A stretch of 38,950 bases of DNA from Bryobacterales bacterium (GTDB lineage Bacteria; Acidobacteriota; Terriglobia; Bryobacterales; Bryobacteraceae). The notes beneath the pieces were generated by a model that saw only the letters and a program-made list of their open reading frames with translations, had not been told where the DNA came from and did no database searches. A program made the translations under genes and the position numbers. How positions within the stretch are numbered: position 1 is the first letter of the stretch; each line of letters begins with the position of its first letter. The stretch covers positions 15,129-54,078 of the forward strand of contig PMUN01000125.1 in the NCBI GenBank assembly GCA_003166875.1, in the 5' to 3' direction. Positions 1 to 8,088 of this stretch are shown one piece after another.

Positions 1-1
1 C

Positions 2-454
2 CCGATTCTGATCGAGCAGCCGAGCGATCCTAATCTGCCGCCCAGCAATTCGATTCGCCCCGTCATCGACGGCGAAGTGACATCGTATTTCGAATGGATG
101 GGCGCCGGACGTTATCGCATCGATAACCGTCCAGGCGCCATGCACGGACAGCGATCGCTGTCCCGAGACCTTTACTACGGAGGCGATAACAGCAATTTCT
201 ACGTGCGGCTTGATTTCGAAAACAGCGCCGAATTTTCGAAAATCGAGCTGCGAACTCCAACCGCCGTCATCTCTCTACTGGATACGCCGGAAGTGGAGTC
301 TGCCCGTCGAAAGATCCTGGAAATCCGAATCCCGTTTCACTTGCTCGGCATATCCAAAGATCAGCCCCTGCAATTCCAGCTGGCGCTATTCAACCACGAC
401 GTCCCGCCGGAAGTAATTCCAGCAGACGGCTGGATCAAGTTTACTCCCACCTGA
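2..454 (+). CDS. C-terminal part of a GH57-like glycoside hydrolase (5' truncated by window)
   Basis: An open frame enters the window at base 2 and ends at TGA 452-454; the start lies upstream. The visible part begins with a segment in which an SYFEWMGAG motif is followed by GAMHG and then YYGGDNSNFYVRLDFE. I associate this arrangement with the C-terminal beta-sandwich region that follows the catalytic barrel in bacterial family-57 alpha-glucan hydrolases. The catalytic domain is outside the window, so substrate and activity cannot be judged. An internal GTG at 77 is in frame but is very unlikely to be the true start, because the similarity extends upstream of it. Family assignment is from motif memory only. 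Confidence 0.6.
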   Translation, partial: PILIEQPSDPNLPPSNSIRPVIDGEVTSYFEWMGAGRYRIDNRPGAMHGQRSLSRDLYYGGDNSNFYVRLDFENSAEFSKIELRTPTAVISLLDTPEVESARRKILEIRIPFHLLGISKDQPLQFQLALFNHDVPPEVIPADGWIKFTPT

Positions 455-492
455 CCAACTGCCGCCTGCCTCCTGCAGCCTGCCGCCTGAAA

Positions 493-1164
493 TCAGCCCT
501 TCCGGCTGGAATATTTGTTAAGCACATTAATCAGCCGGGTGGCTGAATCCGGAATGGGTGTGTCGCCGAGAACGATGTCGCGGTTTGAAATCGGTTTGCT
601 GTACAACTCTTTGTTCCAGTCTTCATCGGGCCGAAGCGTGGCGCCTTGCAGTGACACTCCTGCGAAAATCCCGCGGGAGCGCGAGTAAGTCAGGATCTCG
701 GCGTGCATCTGGGCATCCGTTTCAGCAGAAGAATCGCGGCCCACTGGCCCAAGCGCGGCGTTCGCATCCGCGCCTATCGTAAATTTGCTCTGAAGAAGTT
801 TTTTCACGCCGCCCTGGTTCATCACCAGGAACACCACGTCGGTCTCGGAACCGCCGATCTGAAATCCTACGCTGCCGCCTTCCACGCGAACAGCCGCCGG
901 CGCTGACCAGCCACCGCCGGCCCTGCGGCAGAGCATGAATCCCTTGCCATACTTGGCGCCCACAATAAAAGCGGCCTTCTTTACTCCGGGCACCACTACC
1001 AGGCATTCGGCCTTGCGGAGCAAGTCCTGCGGAATTCCTTTATCCGGCGCGGACATGATTTCGGTCATCGTGTCGGCTGCCGCATCCAACCTCTCGCGAG
1101 CGTCTGGGGCGCCGAACAGCAAACCGGCACTCAATCCGAAAAGCGCAAGCTGGGATATTCTCAT
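493..1164 (-). CDS. SYLF (Ysc84/DUF500) lipid-binding domain protein, exported
   Basis: This is a 223-aa protein with an N-terminal signal-like hydrophobic stretch (about residues 1-18, MRISQLALFGLSAGLLFGA). It is followed by a SYLF domain: an N-terminal helix with an AECLVVVP strand, then KAAFIVGAKYGKG, CRR..GGWSAPA, GGSVGFQIGGSETD and LVMNQGGVKKLL. These match the glycine-rich SYLF core that binds phosphoinositide-like lipids in eukaryotes; its role in bacteria is not settled. A strong GGAGGAG ribosome binding site lies about 7 nt upstream of the ATG. Periplasmic or outer-surface location is inferred from the leader. Its neighbours suggest no pathway. Confidence 0.85.
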   Translation of the reverse strand: MRISQLALFGLSAGLLFGAPDARERLDAAADTMTEIMSAPDKGIPQDLLRKAECLVVVPGVKKAAFIVGAKYGKGFMLCRRAGGGWSAPAAVRVEGGSVGFQIGGSETDVVFLVMNQGGVKKLLQSKFTIGADANAALGPVGRDSSAETDAQMHAEILTYSRSRGIFAGVSLQGATLRPDEDWNKELYSKPISNRDIVLGDTPIPDSATRLINVLNKYSSRKG

Positions 1165-1244
1165 TTTGTTTCCTCCTCCCGCTGATTGTAGCGCAGGTGC
1201 GTCTCACGGCCTGCCTGCGCTATAGTTCCGGAGGGAGCACGCGA

Positions 1245-1532
1245 GTGGTTGAATGGAGCTTCGCTCAAAACGAGCCGTCCGAAGAGCTGTGCATGCTGCA
1301 TCATTTCGCCATGAAGAAGCGGCAGCCGAGCGGCGACGTCGAGTTCCTGATCACCGTGCGGGAATACGTTTCGCCACCCGATCCGGCGCTCAAGTTCTTC
1401 GCGCAAGCCGACAAACAGACCAACCAAAATACCGCGCCCTTTACACCATTTGGGTGGGGACCATCGCTGGTGCAGGCGCTCACGGAGTGCATTAAGGCGA
1501 TCCACCGTTTTCCGTACGAACCAGCCGGGTGA
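1245..1532 (+). CDS. Small conserved-looking hypothetical protein
   Basis: This is a 95-aa frame starting at GTG 1245, chosen because a GGAGGGAG box ends about 9 nt upstream. A longer in-frame extension to GTG 1197 has no such signal. The protein is soluble, with a VEFLITVREYVSPPDPALKFF segment (shown in part) and a C-terminal helix containing LTECIKAIHRFPYEP. Its end overlaps the 3' end of the convergent xseA by 41 bp. I do not recognise the family. The good RBS and unbiased composition make it more likely than its opposite-strand shadow frames. Confidence 0.5.
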   Translation: MVEWSFAQNEPSEELCMLHHFAMKKRQPSGDVEFLITVREYVSPPDPALKFFAQADKQTNQNTAPFTPFGWGPSLVQALTECIKAIHRFPYEPAG

Positions 1533-2871
1533 CTTCCGCCGCGATTCTCCCTTTCGCGAGCCGCACTTGGATTTCCGAGCCCAGCGGCGCCTCATCGGGT
1601 TCTTTCACAAGGCGACCGGCGTCATTCGTCACGATGGCATAACCGCGGTCCAGGATTTTGAGCGGGCTCAATTGAGTTAGGTGCGCAAGCAACGCGTCTA
1701 AAGAACCATGCGCGCGCGTCACGCGGAGCCGAATGAGCTGCAGCGCGGCCAGGTCCGCATTCTCCAGCCGGCGGCGTGCGGCGGCGAACCTCAGGCGCAG
1801 ATCCAGGCTGCGGAGACGGGCGGTCAATTCCTCCAAACGCTTGCGTCCGGCCGACGCACGGCTACCGATGCGGTCACGCAGGCGAAATTCCAATTCGTCC
1901 ACGCGCTGCTGTAGCCGCCCGATGTTTCGATGCAAGACGGCCGAAGCCCGCTCCACGCCCTGCTGGTGCAATCGCCGAGCCGCCATCGCCAGACGGTATC
2001 GGATGGACTGCAGGAGTTTATGTTCCGCCAAGCCGATCTGCTCGATGAGCTGTTCCTGCGTGCAAATCACCAACTCCGCGGCAGCCGAGGGCGTGGGCGC
2101 GCGCAGATCCGCCACAAAATCGGCGATCGTGTAATCCGTTTCGTGACCCACCGCGGAAATCACCGGTACACTGCTGGCCGCGATGGCTCTTGCCACCGCC
2201 TCCTCATTGAAGGTCCACAAATCTTCAAGCGATCCGCCACCGCGCGCGACGATCACCACGTCCGGCCACTTCGATCCGCTGAAATATTCGATGCCGCGCA
2301 CCACTGCTTCGATGGATCCTTCGCCTTGCACCAGCGCTGGATAAAGCCGGATGTGCACGCCGGGGAATCGGCGCGAAAGAATCTGCGTCATGTCCCCGAT
2401 CACCGCGCCGGTGGGTGAAGTTACGATTCCGATTCTGGCCGGAAGCCGCGGGATTGCCCGCTTGCGCGCCGCTTCAAACAAGCCCTCCGCCGCCAATTTC
2501 TTCTTGAGCTGCTCGAACGCGAACTGCAATGCTCCGTGACCCTGCGGCTCCAGCGCTTCCACCAGAAGCTGGTATTCGCCGCGCGCTTCGTAAACATCGA
2601 TGCGCCCGCGCGCCAGCACCGCGATGCCATCCTGAGGCTTGAACTTCAGATAGCGCAGCGAGGTCCGGAAGCATACGCAGCGCACTTGTGCCTCCTGGTC
2701 CTTCAACGTGAAATAACAGTGGCCGCTAGCCGCCATCTTGGAACCCGATATCTCGCCCGCCACCCAGACGTCGTCGAACTCCGAGCCCAGCAGATCGCGA
2801 ATGCGCGCACTGAGTTCCGAGACAGTGAAGGTCTTGCGCACAGGACCCCACGCCAGCGCCATCTGCTCCAT
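1492..2871 (-). CDS. xseA: Exodeoxyribonuclease VII large subunit
   Basis: XseA is the large subunit of the ssDNA exonuclease that trims DNA to acid-soluble oligonucleotides. The 459-aa protein starts at ATG 2869-2871 (MEQMALAWGP...). The open frame continues 52 codons further upstream, but that extension runs into the divergent SDR gene and lacks the conserved OB-fold start. Visible landmarks are the N-terminal OB fold (FTVSELSARIRDLL, VWVAGEISG, GHCYFTLKD), the catalytic core with RIGIVTSPTGAVIGD, VVIVARGGGSLEDLWTFNEE and VISAVGHETDYTIADFVADLRAPTP, then a long coiled-coil region and the closing KILDRGYAIV segment. The small subunit xseB, often adjacent, is not found beside it. Confidence 0.97.
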   Translation of the reverse strand: MEQMALAWGPVRKTFTVSELSARIRDLLGSEFDDVWVAGEISGSKMAASGHCYFTLKDQEAQVRCVCFRTSLRYLKFKPQDGIAVLARGRIDVYEARGEYQLLVEALEPQGHGALQFAFEQLKKKLAAEGLFEAARKRAIPRLPARIGIVTSPTGAVIGDMTQILSRRFPGVHIRLYPALVQGEGSIEAVVRGIEYFSGSKWPDVVIVARGGGSLEDLWTFNEEAVARAIAASSVPVISAVGHETDYTIADFVADLRAPTPSAAAELVICTQEQLIEQIGLAEHKLLQSIRYRLAMAARRLHQQGVERASAVLHRNIGRLQQRVDELEFRLRDRIGSRASAGRKRLEELTARLRSLDLRLRFAAARRRLENADLAALQLIRLRVTRAHGSLDALLAHLTQLSPLKILDRGYAIVTNDAGRLVKEPDEAPLGSEIQVRLAKGRIAAEVTRLVRTENGGSP

Positions 2872-2909
2872 GTTTAGAGCGTAGCGCACGTGTGTTCCAA
2901 TAAATCCTG

Positions 2910-3686
2910 ATGACCAAAAACTACACAGATCTAACCGGCCGCGTTGCAGTGGTGATTGGCGGAACTTCCGGTCTCGGCCGAGCCATCGCGCTGGGCTTGG
3001 CTGAAGCGGGAGCGGCGGTAGTCGCATCCGGCCGCCGTCAGGAATTGGTGGACGAAATGGCTGCGGCCATCACGCAGCTGGGCCGTGAATCGTTGAACTA
3101 TAGCGTCAACGTATCCGATCGCGCGTCCATCGACACGCTCCGCGATGCGGTACTGGCGCGCTTCGGAAGAGTGGACGTGCTGGTGAACGCGGCTGGACGA
3201 ACGAAGAGAACGCCGACCAAGGATCTTCCCGAGCAGGAATGGGAAGACATTCTGGATACGAACCTGACAGGCATTCTGCGCACTTGCCAGTCGTTTTACC
3301 AGCCGCTGGTCACGAGCGGCCGCGGGCGCATCATCAACATCGCTTCTCTGAGTTCGTTCGTCGGTTTATACGAGGTTACAGCCTATTGCGCGTCTAAGGC
3401 CGGCGTGCTTTCGCTCACGCGCAGCCTGGCTGTAGAGTGGGCGAGAGTAGGGATCAATGTGAACGCGATCGCGCCGGGAGTATTTCGCACCGACCTGAAT
3501 TCCGCTTTGCTGGACGGCACAGAGCGCGGCCGCGAGTTCCTGATGCGCACTCCCATGCAGCGTTTCGGAAAACCGGAAGAACTGATCGGCGCCGCGGTGC
3601 TGCTAGCTTCCGATGCGGCCAGCTACATCACCGGCCAATCCATCGCAGTGGACGGCGGGTTCCTCGCTTCGGGTGTGAACACGTAA
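2910..3686 (+). CDS. Short-chain dehydrogenase/reductase (classical SDR)
   Basis: This is a 258-aa NAD(P)-dependent oxidoreductase of the classical SDR type. It shows the cofactor-binding GGTSGLG (residues 17-23), NAAG (93-96), catalytic Ser146 in IASLSS, Tyr159 and Lys163 in YCASK, and APG at 188-190. The closing VDGGF is typical of the gluconate 5-dehydrogenase / 2-deoxy-gluconate 3-dehydrogenase branch, but the substrate cannot be fixed from sequence. The start codon is ATG 2910. It is divergent from xseA with a 38-bp gap and convergent with the next regulator gene. No extra domain or leader is present, so it should be cytoplasmic. Confidence 0.93.
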   Translation: MTKNYTDLTGRVAVVIGGTSGLGRAIALGLAEAGAAVVASGRRQELVDEMAAAITQLGRESLNYSVNVSDRASIDTLRDAVLARFGRVDVLVNAAGRTKRTPTKDLPEQEWEDILDTNLTGILRTCQSFYQPLVTSGRGRIINIASLSSFVGLYEVTAYCASKAGVLSLTRSLAVEWARVGINVNAIAPGVFRTDLNSALLDGTERGREFLMRTPMQRFGKPEELIGAAVLLASDAASYITGQSIAVDGGFLASGVNT

Positions 3687-3699
3687 TTACTGGTCGCGA

Positions 3700-5586
3700 T
3701 TACTGAACCAGGCCGATGCGCTTCTCGATCGCCCGGAATCCAGGAGAGTTTCGCATCGGCGCGAAAGCCGGGTCAACCGCGAGACTCAGCACCTGGAATT
3801 CATGCAAGTCCGCCGACCGCTGGAGCCATTTCAAAGTGTTCGGCTCGTCTCCCATGAAAGCGTAGACTAACGCGAGCCACTCCATCGCGATGCCGGGGTT
3901 CGGGTACTTTTCCTCGTACGGACGGATCAGCCGCAGAGCCTCGTCTTTCTGGCCTGCTTTCGCCTGCGCCATCGCCTCGCACACTTGGGCCGGAGGAAAA
4001 CGTTGTTTCAGTTGCCGGAAGATAGGCAGGGCCAATACCGGACGGCCTTCCTCGACGTATGTCAGGCCGATGAGCTGCTGGGTCCATAGCATCCTTGGGT
4101 TTTCCGCAGCCGCCCTTTGAGATATCTCGCGAGCTTGGACGAAGCGTCCCTCTAGATTCCGGGCTAGGGCGAGATTACTCTGCGTGGCTGTCGAGTATGG
4201 GTCCAGCTCCGCCATGCGCGAGAAGTGCAAATCAGCCTCGGCAAAACGGCCGTGAAAGAGGAGGAAAAATGCGTAATCGCGATTCGCTCCGGCGCTGGAA
4301 GGGCCGGTGACCGCCAATTGGAGTTCCCGTTCGGCCCGCCCCCAATCGCGATCGTACTGCATGGCCAGAAGTGCAACTAATGAGTGGGCCGCCGGCAATC
4401 CGGGGTCCAGTTGGAGCGCCTTCAGGGCCAACTTTTCCACGCCCTTGAGTTCCGCCTCGGTCTGATAAGAGGATCCCCTTGCAATGCTCTGATTGAATTT
4501 CGCGTTGGCCAGCCCCAGGTACGCCGGTGCGTACTCCGGGTCCTTATCGATGGCATGTTGAAAGTCCAACTCCGCTTGAGTTACGGACTCGGGCGTTACC
4601 TGTTGCAAATCGTATCGCCCTTTCATGAAGAACTCATTTGCCTCGGTGTTGGGGACATGTGTGGTGGACGGAACTCCGGCGGCTACTTTTAGCCCCGCGG
4701 CGATGCCCGCCGCCAATTCCGACTGGACGGCGAACAAATCGGACGCTTTCCGTTCGTACGTGTTCGACCACAGAAGAGACCCATCCGACACGCGCTCGAG
4801 ATGAGCGATGATCTTGATCCGGTCTCCAGATCGCGCGACGCTGCCTTCGAGAACATTAGCGACCCTGAGCAACCGGCCGACTTCTCGAATATCCACTCTC
4901 TTACCCTTGAACTGAAACGCGGAGGACCGGGCAATTACGCGTAAGCCTTTGATGCGGGCCAGGGAATCGGTGATTTCGTCGGTTAAGCCATCGGAGAAGT
5001 ACTGGTTGGCCGGATCGGGCGTCAAGTTCACGAAGGGGAGAACAGCGACGGAAGGGGGCGATGGGCGCGAAAAAAATCCGCGCCACGCGATGACTGCCCC
5101 GGCAACACACATGAATCCGAGCGCCGCATACAACCAAACTCGCGGTCGCGCGGCCGGAACTTGCTCGGCCGTTGGGCTTTGACTTGGGGCGGGTTCGATT
5201 TCGATCGGATTTCGCCGGAATACCGGTACATAGGTGCCGACGGGCAGTTCGATCCGGACATCGGCCTCGGCTCCGCCGTTTTCGTAGTACTTCGCAAGCC
5301 GCTTCCGCAGCCGGCCCGCCTCCTGCCGGACGACAGGATCCAGCCGAGGGTCCCAGGATGCAGGACGATCGAATACTTCAACGCCCAGGACGTTTTCCTT
5401 AAGGAGCGGGGCTTCGCCGCGAAGCGCGGTCTCAACCAGATACCGCAGGAATCGGGCGGGACGCTCGGTCTTGCCAAACGCTTCACTCGATACCACTTGG
5501 TGCAGCGCCGCAAGCACCGCATCAGGCGGGATTTCTCCGGCAGCGTCAGCTTTCGCCCGTCTGTCGAGATCTGGTTGCGCAGGCAT
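3700..5586 (-). CDS. Transmembrane winged-helix/FlgO-like/TPR regulator (copy A, intact)
   Basis: This 628-aa protein has an architecture common in Solibacter-type acidobacteria. Residues about 30-125 form a DNA-binding-like domain (FLRYLVETALRG, LLKENVLGVEVFDR, DPRLDPVVRQEAGRLRKRL, ELPVGTYVPVF). One transmembrane helix follows at about 150-168. A periplasmic TolB-N/FlgO-like domain spans about 178-300 (VAVLPFVNL, FSDGLTDEITDSLA, VANVLEGSVARSG, LLWSNTYER), and TPR helices run from about 315 to the end. The likely role is membrane-linked transcriptional or signal control; the target is inferred only from the divergent PEP-CTERM gene 198 bp away. No clear Shine-Dalgarno precedes ATG 5584-5586. 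The N-terminal 189 residues are duplicated downstream at 6384-6950. Confidence 0.85.
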   Translation of the reverse strand: MPAQPDLDRRAKADAAGEIPPDAVLAALHQVVSSEAFGKTERPARFLRYLVETALRGEAPLLKENVLGVEVFDRPASWDPRLDPVVRQEAGRLRKRLAKYYENGGAEADVRIELPVGTYVPVFRRNPIEIEPAPSQSPTAEQVPAARPRVWLYAALGFMCVAGAVIAWRGFFSRPSPPSVAVLPFVNLTPDPANQYFSDGLTDEITDSLARIKGLRVIARSSAFQFKGKRVDIREVGRLLRVANVLEGSVARSGDRIKIIAHLERVSDGSLLWSNTYERKASDLFAVQSELAAGIAAGLKVAAGVPSTTHVPNTEANEFFMKGRYDLQQVTPESVTQAELDFQHAIDKDPEYAPAYLGLANAKFNQSIARGSSYQTEAELKGVEKLALKALQLDPGLPAAHSLVALLAMQYDRDWGRAERELQLAVTGPSSAGANRDYAFFLLFHGRFAEADLHFSRMAELDPYSTATQSNLALARNLEGRFVQAREISQRAAAENPRMLWTQQLIGLTYVEEGRPVLALPIFRQLKQRFPPAQVCEAMAQAKAGQKDEALRLIRPYEEKYPNPGIAMEWLALVYAFMGDEPNTLKWLQRSADLHEFQVLSLAVDPAFAPMRNSPGFRAIEKRIGLVQ

Positions 5587-5784
5587 TTTTCAGGGGAACC
5601 GGCCTTCTGGAACCTTCAGGCTACGCAATTTTTCTGTACGCAGCTACCCCCCACTAATACCATAACTTACCGCCGGCGCTGCTACGGTAGCACTACCCCT
5701 TGTCTCTTGTTTTCGCTTGGTGCTGGCGGTTATTGTCGATCTTCCGCATCACGCGGAAAATTTGCATCGGAGGAAATTTCAGAA
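5020..5784. repeat. Direct repeat copy A: regulator N-terminus plus divergent promoter/leader
   Basis: About 765 bp are clearly similar to 6384-7144. The repeat runs from the codon for Thr189 of the regulator, through its start, across the intergenic region, to the ribosome binding site of the PEP-CTERM gene. The intergenic part (about 5609-5784) keeps shared blocks such as CCTTGTCTCTTGTTTTC, CTTCCGCATCACGCG and GCATCGGAGGA. These blocks presumably include the two divergent promoters and any operator. Confidence 0.85.
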
Positions 5785-6369
5785 ATGCGAACGATGATAC
5801 TCGTGGTATTACTATTTACGGCCTTGGGCAGCACAGCAGCTCACGCCGACACCTTACTATGCGGAGGGTCCACCGTTTGTTCTTCGGGAGGGTACGTAAC
5901 GGAAATTGAAGGCTTAACTATTGTTTCGACCCAATACAACGTGACATTCGCACTCACGGACAGTGGCCCGTCTCCGTTCAATACAAACTCTGAGGCCCCG
6001 AACGCCGCCGCGGCGATAGCGACTGCCCTCGGCACATACCGTATAGTATCATCCGCAGTGAACAATACAGAGGCGGGGAGCGGGGAATGGTATTGTGTGG
6101 ATGCGGGAGCCGGTGTCTGTAACCTGTACACTACCGGATACCAGACCGAGGAATTCGTATTGTGTGGGAATACTTGGACCACCGGAACGTGTTATCCCAC
6201 AACCGTACCGAACAGTGACATCGGCTCCCCCGGGGACTATTTCGCTGTGTTTTCGCCTTCGACTTCCGGTGGCGGGTCCACTGTTCCAGAACCGGGGATG
6301 GTGGGCGTTATGGGCGCCGCCATGCTAGGGATCTGCGCTATTTACCGCCGTCGTCGCAAGGCCGTCTGA
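5785..6369 (+). CDS. PEP-CTERM sorting-signal surface protein (copy A, intact)
   Basis: This 194-aa exported protein starts at ATG 5785, with GGAGG ending about 11 nt upstream. The open frame extends far upstream, but that stretch lies over the divergent regulator and the promoter. It has a signal peptide (about residues 1-21, ending AAHA), then a Ser/Thr/Gly-rich ectodomain with several cysteines. The C-terminal anchor is VPEPG, a hydrophobic helix and an RRRRK tail. PEP-CTERM proteins are processed by exosortase and often associate with exopolysaccharide; no exosortase is in this window. Its last 28 bp overlap the end of the truncated regulator copy. Confidence 0.85.
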   Translation: MRTMILVVLLFTALGSTAAHADTLLCGGSTVCSSGGYVTEIEGLTIVSTQYNVTFALTDSGPSPFNTNSEAPNAAAAIATALGTYRIVSSAVNNTEAGSGEWYCVDAGAGVCNLYTTGYQTEEFVLCGNTWTTGTCYPTTVPNSDIGSPGDYFAVFSPSTSGGGSTVPEPGMVGVMGAAMLGICAIYRRRRKAV

Positions 6370-6950
6370 CATTCTCCGCATATGGTCAGGTTCACGAAGG
6401 GGAGAACCGCGACGGAGGGTGCCGATCGATACGAAGAGAGACTGCGCCACGCGATGACTGCTCCGGCAAGACACAGGATTCCGGCAGCCGTGTAGTACCA
6501 AACTCGCGATCTCGCGGCCGGAACGTGTTCCGGCGCCCGGCTTTGAGCTGGCGCGGGTTCGATTGGGGCCGGTTGCCGTCGAAAAGCCGGTACATAGGTG
6601 CCGACGGGCAGTTCGATCCGGATCTCGGCCGGCGCTCCACCGTTTTCGTAGTACTTAGCGAGCCGTTTCCGCAGGCGACCGGCTTCTTGCCGGACCATGG
6701 GATCCAGCCGGGGGTCCCAATTGGCAGGGCGATCGAATACCTCCACGCCCAGGACGTTTTCCTTCAGAAGGGGGGCTTCGCCGCGAAGAGCGGTCTCAAC
6801 CAGATATCTCAGGAAACGGGCCGCCCGGTCGCTCTTGCCAAACGCTTCACTGGCGACCACTTGGCGGAGCGCCGCTAGCACCGCATCGCGCGGGATGTCG
6901 CCGGCAGCTACTGCTTTCACCGGTCTATCGAGGTCTGGTTGGGAAGGCAT
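6342..6950 (-). pseudogene. Truncated second copy of the TPR regulator (copy B)
   Basis: Residues 1-189 (to PFVNLT) parallel the intact 628-aa regulator closely, including the DNA-binding-like domain and the transmembrane helix. At about base 6384 homology stops and the frame continues for 13 unrelated codons read antisense through the end of the PEP-CTERM gene. The periplasmic domain and all TPRs are missing. The product, if made, would be a membrane-tethered DNA-binding-like domain with no sensor. I call it a pseudogene produced by an incomplete tandem duplication. A shortened regulator competing for the same DNA site cannot be excluded. Confidence 0.8.
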
Positions 6951-7144
6951 TTTGCGGGGAGGGAATCTTTCGGAACTCTAAGGCTAGGTGGTTTTTCTGT
7001 ACGCCGCTATCCTCCGACAATACCAGAACTTACCGCCCGCGCTGCTACTGTAGCACCACCCCTTGTCTCTTGTTTTCCCTTTGGTGCCGGTGGTTATGCT
7101 CGACCTTCCGCATCACGCGAGAGTTCTGCATCGGAGGAGATTAT
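6384..7144. repeat. Direct repeat copy B: truncated regulator plus divergent promoter/leader
   Basis: This is the second copy of the roughly 765-bp unit at 5020-5784, with scattered substitutions and small indels. The unit starts exactly where the truncated regulator loses homology and ends at the ribosome binding site of the second PEP-CTERM gene. Confidence 0.85.
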
Positions 7145-7905
7145 CTGAACCTTTGGCGACTCGTTCCCGCCGCCATTCTAGCCTGCGCAGTAAATGCGGT
7201 ACAGGCTGACACAATCACCATTCTCAACCCCAGCTTCGAGCCCAGGTTTTAGCACGGGCACCGGTACAACATATCCATACGGCGGCATTACCGACTGGAC
7301 CGCGACAACCACCTCTCCCCTTGGCTTCAATGGGAACGTCGGCCAAGGCGGTGCTTTCGGTGTCTACAACCCCACAACCGTCTCATATCCCGACGGCGTT
7401 AACGTAGCATTTCTTCAGGGCGTCGCGAGTAGCGTTTCGATATCCCAGACCCTCTGTGCCACCCTACAGGCCAACGATACCTACACGCTTACCGCGTGGG
7501 AAGGTTTGAGAGACGACACCGCTGTTCCTGCGCCCGGCTTGTATGCAATGGTTCCGACATCGCCCTGGAGGCGGGTGGGACGGTCTTAATTCACTCCGCG
7601 ACGAGACAACCGTGACATGTCCGAGCAGTCGTGGTGTTTTTCAAGAATTCACCGTGACCCTCAACAGTGCCGGCGTCAACCCGGCTCTGCTAGGGCAATC
7701 GTTGGGAATCGTGCTGACTGCTAGCGGGTCCGGGTCGATATTCGAGCCCTCTGAGATCGACTTCGATAAGCTTTCATTGACCGACACGCTGGTTTCGGGC
7801 GGCGGCGGAGGGTCCACTGTTCCCGAGCCGGGGATGGGCGTTGTGATGGGTGGTGCGATGGTGGCGATCTGTGCTATTTACAGGCGGCGCCGAGCGGCGG
7901 TGTGA
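7145..7905 (+). pseudogene. Second PEP-CTERM protein gene, decayed (start lost, at least two frameshifts)
   Basis: A PEP-CTERM-type protein can be followed through three reading frames. A signal peptide frame begins at CTG 7145, where the ATG would be expected after a GGAGGAG box (LWRLVPAAILACAVNAVQA, then ITILNPSFE) and stops at about 7252. The ectodomain continues in a second frame from about 7246 (TYPYGGITDW, YTLTAWEGLRDD). A third frame from about 7600 gives FQEFTVTLN, SEIDFDKLSLTDT and the VPEPG / hydrophobic / RRRR anchor ending at 7905. The ectodomain is unlike that of copy A, but the leader and anchor are similar. Sequencing error could explain one indel, but not easily all three lesions. 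Confidence 0.7.
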
Positions 7906-7921
7906 GTGTAGTGTAAACGCG

Positions 7922-7957
7922 CGCCCGTGAGTCTTTGAAATAGAGGTCTGACGGGCG
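7922..7957. terminator. Possible stem-loop downstream of the PEP-CTERM pseudogene
   Basis: CGCCCGT (7922-7928) can pair with ACGGGCG (7951-7957) around a 22-nt loop. There is no U-tract, so a terminator role is only a suggestion. The rest of 7958-8088 shows no gene. Confidence 0.25.
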
Positions 7958-8088
7958 TGGTACTTCGCGACATTTTTACTTATCCTAACTGCTGGCCCGC
8001 TCTTCTGTAAGGAAATTCGCGTGGGTGTTCAGGGTGGGATTCATTTTGGTGATTTCCTGCCGGGTTCGACAGGTGGCATTACCAGCAG

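Noticed and set aside
1161-1595. 144-aa minus-strand frame as a candidate xseB
   Set aside because: It lacks the small helical pattern of XseB, is far too long, and overlaps a better supported plus-strand gene and the xseA end.
2872-3027. 52-codon N-terminal extension of xseA
   Set aside because: It overlaps the divergent SDR gene, is not protein-like, and the family start is matched by ATG 2869-2871.
5161-5784. Upstream extension of the PEP-CTERM copy A frame
   Set aside because: It runs antisense to the regulator and through the promoter region; ATG 5785 has a good RBS and begins a signal peptide.
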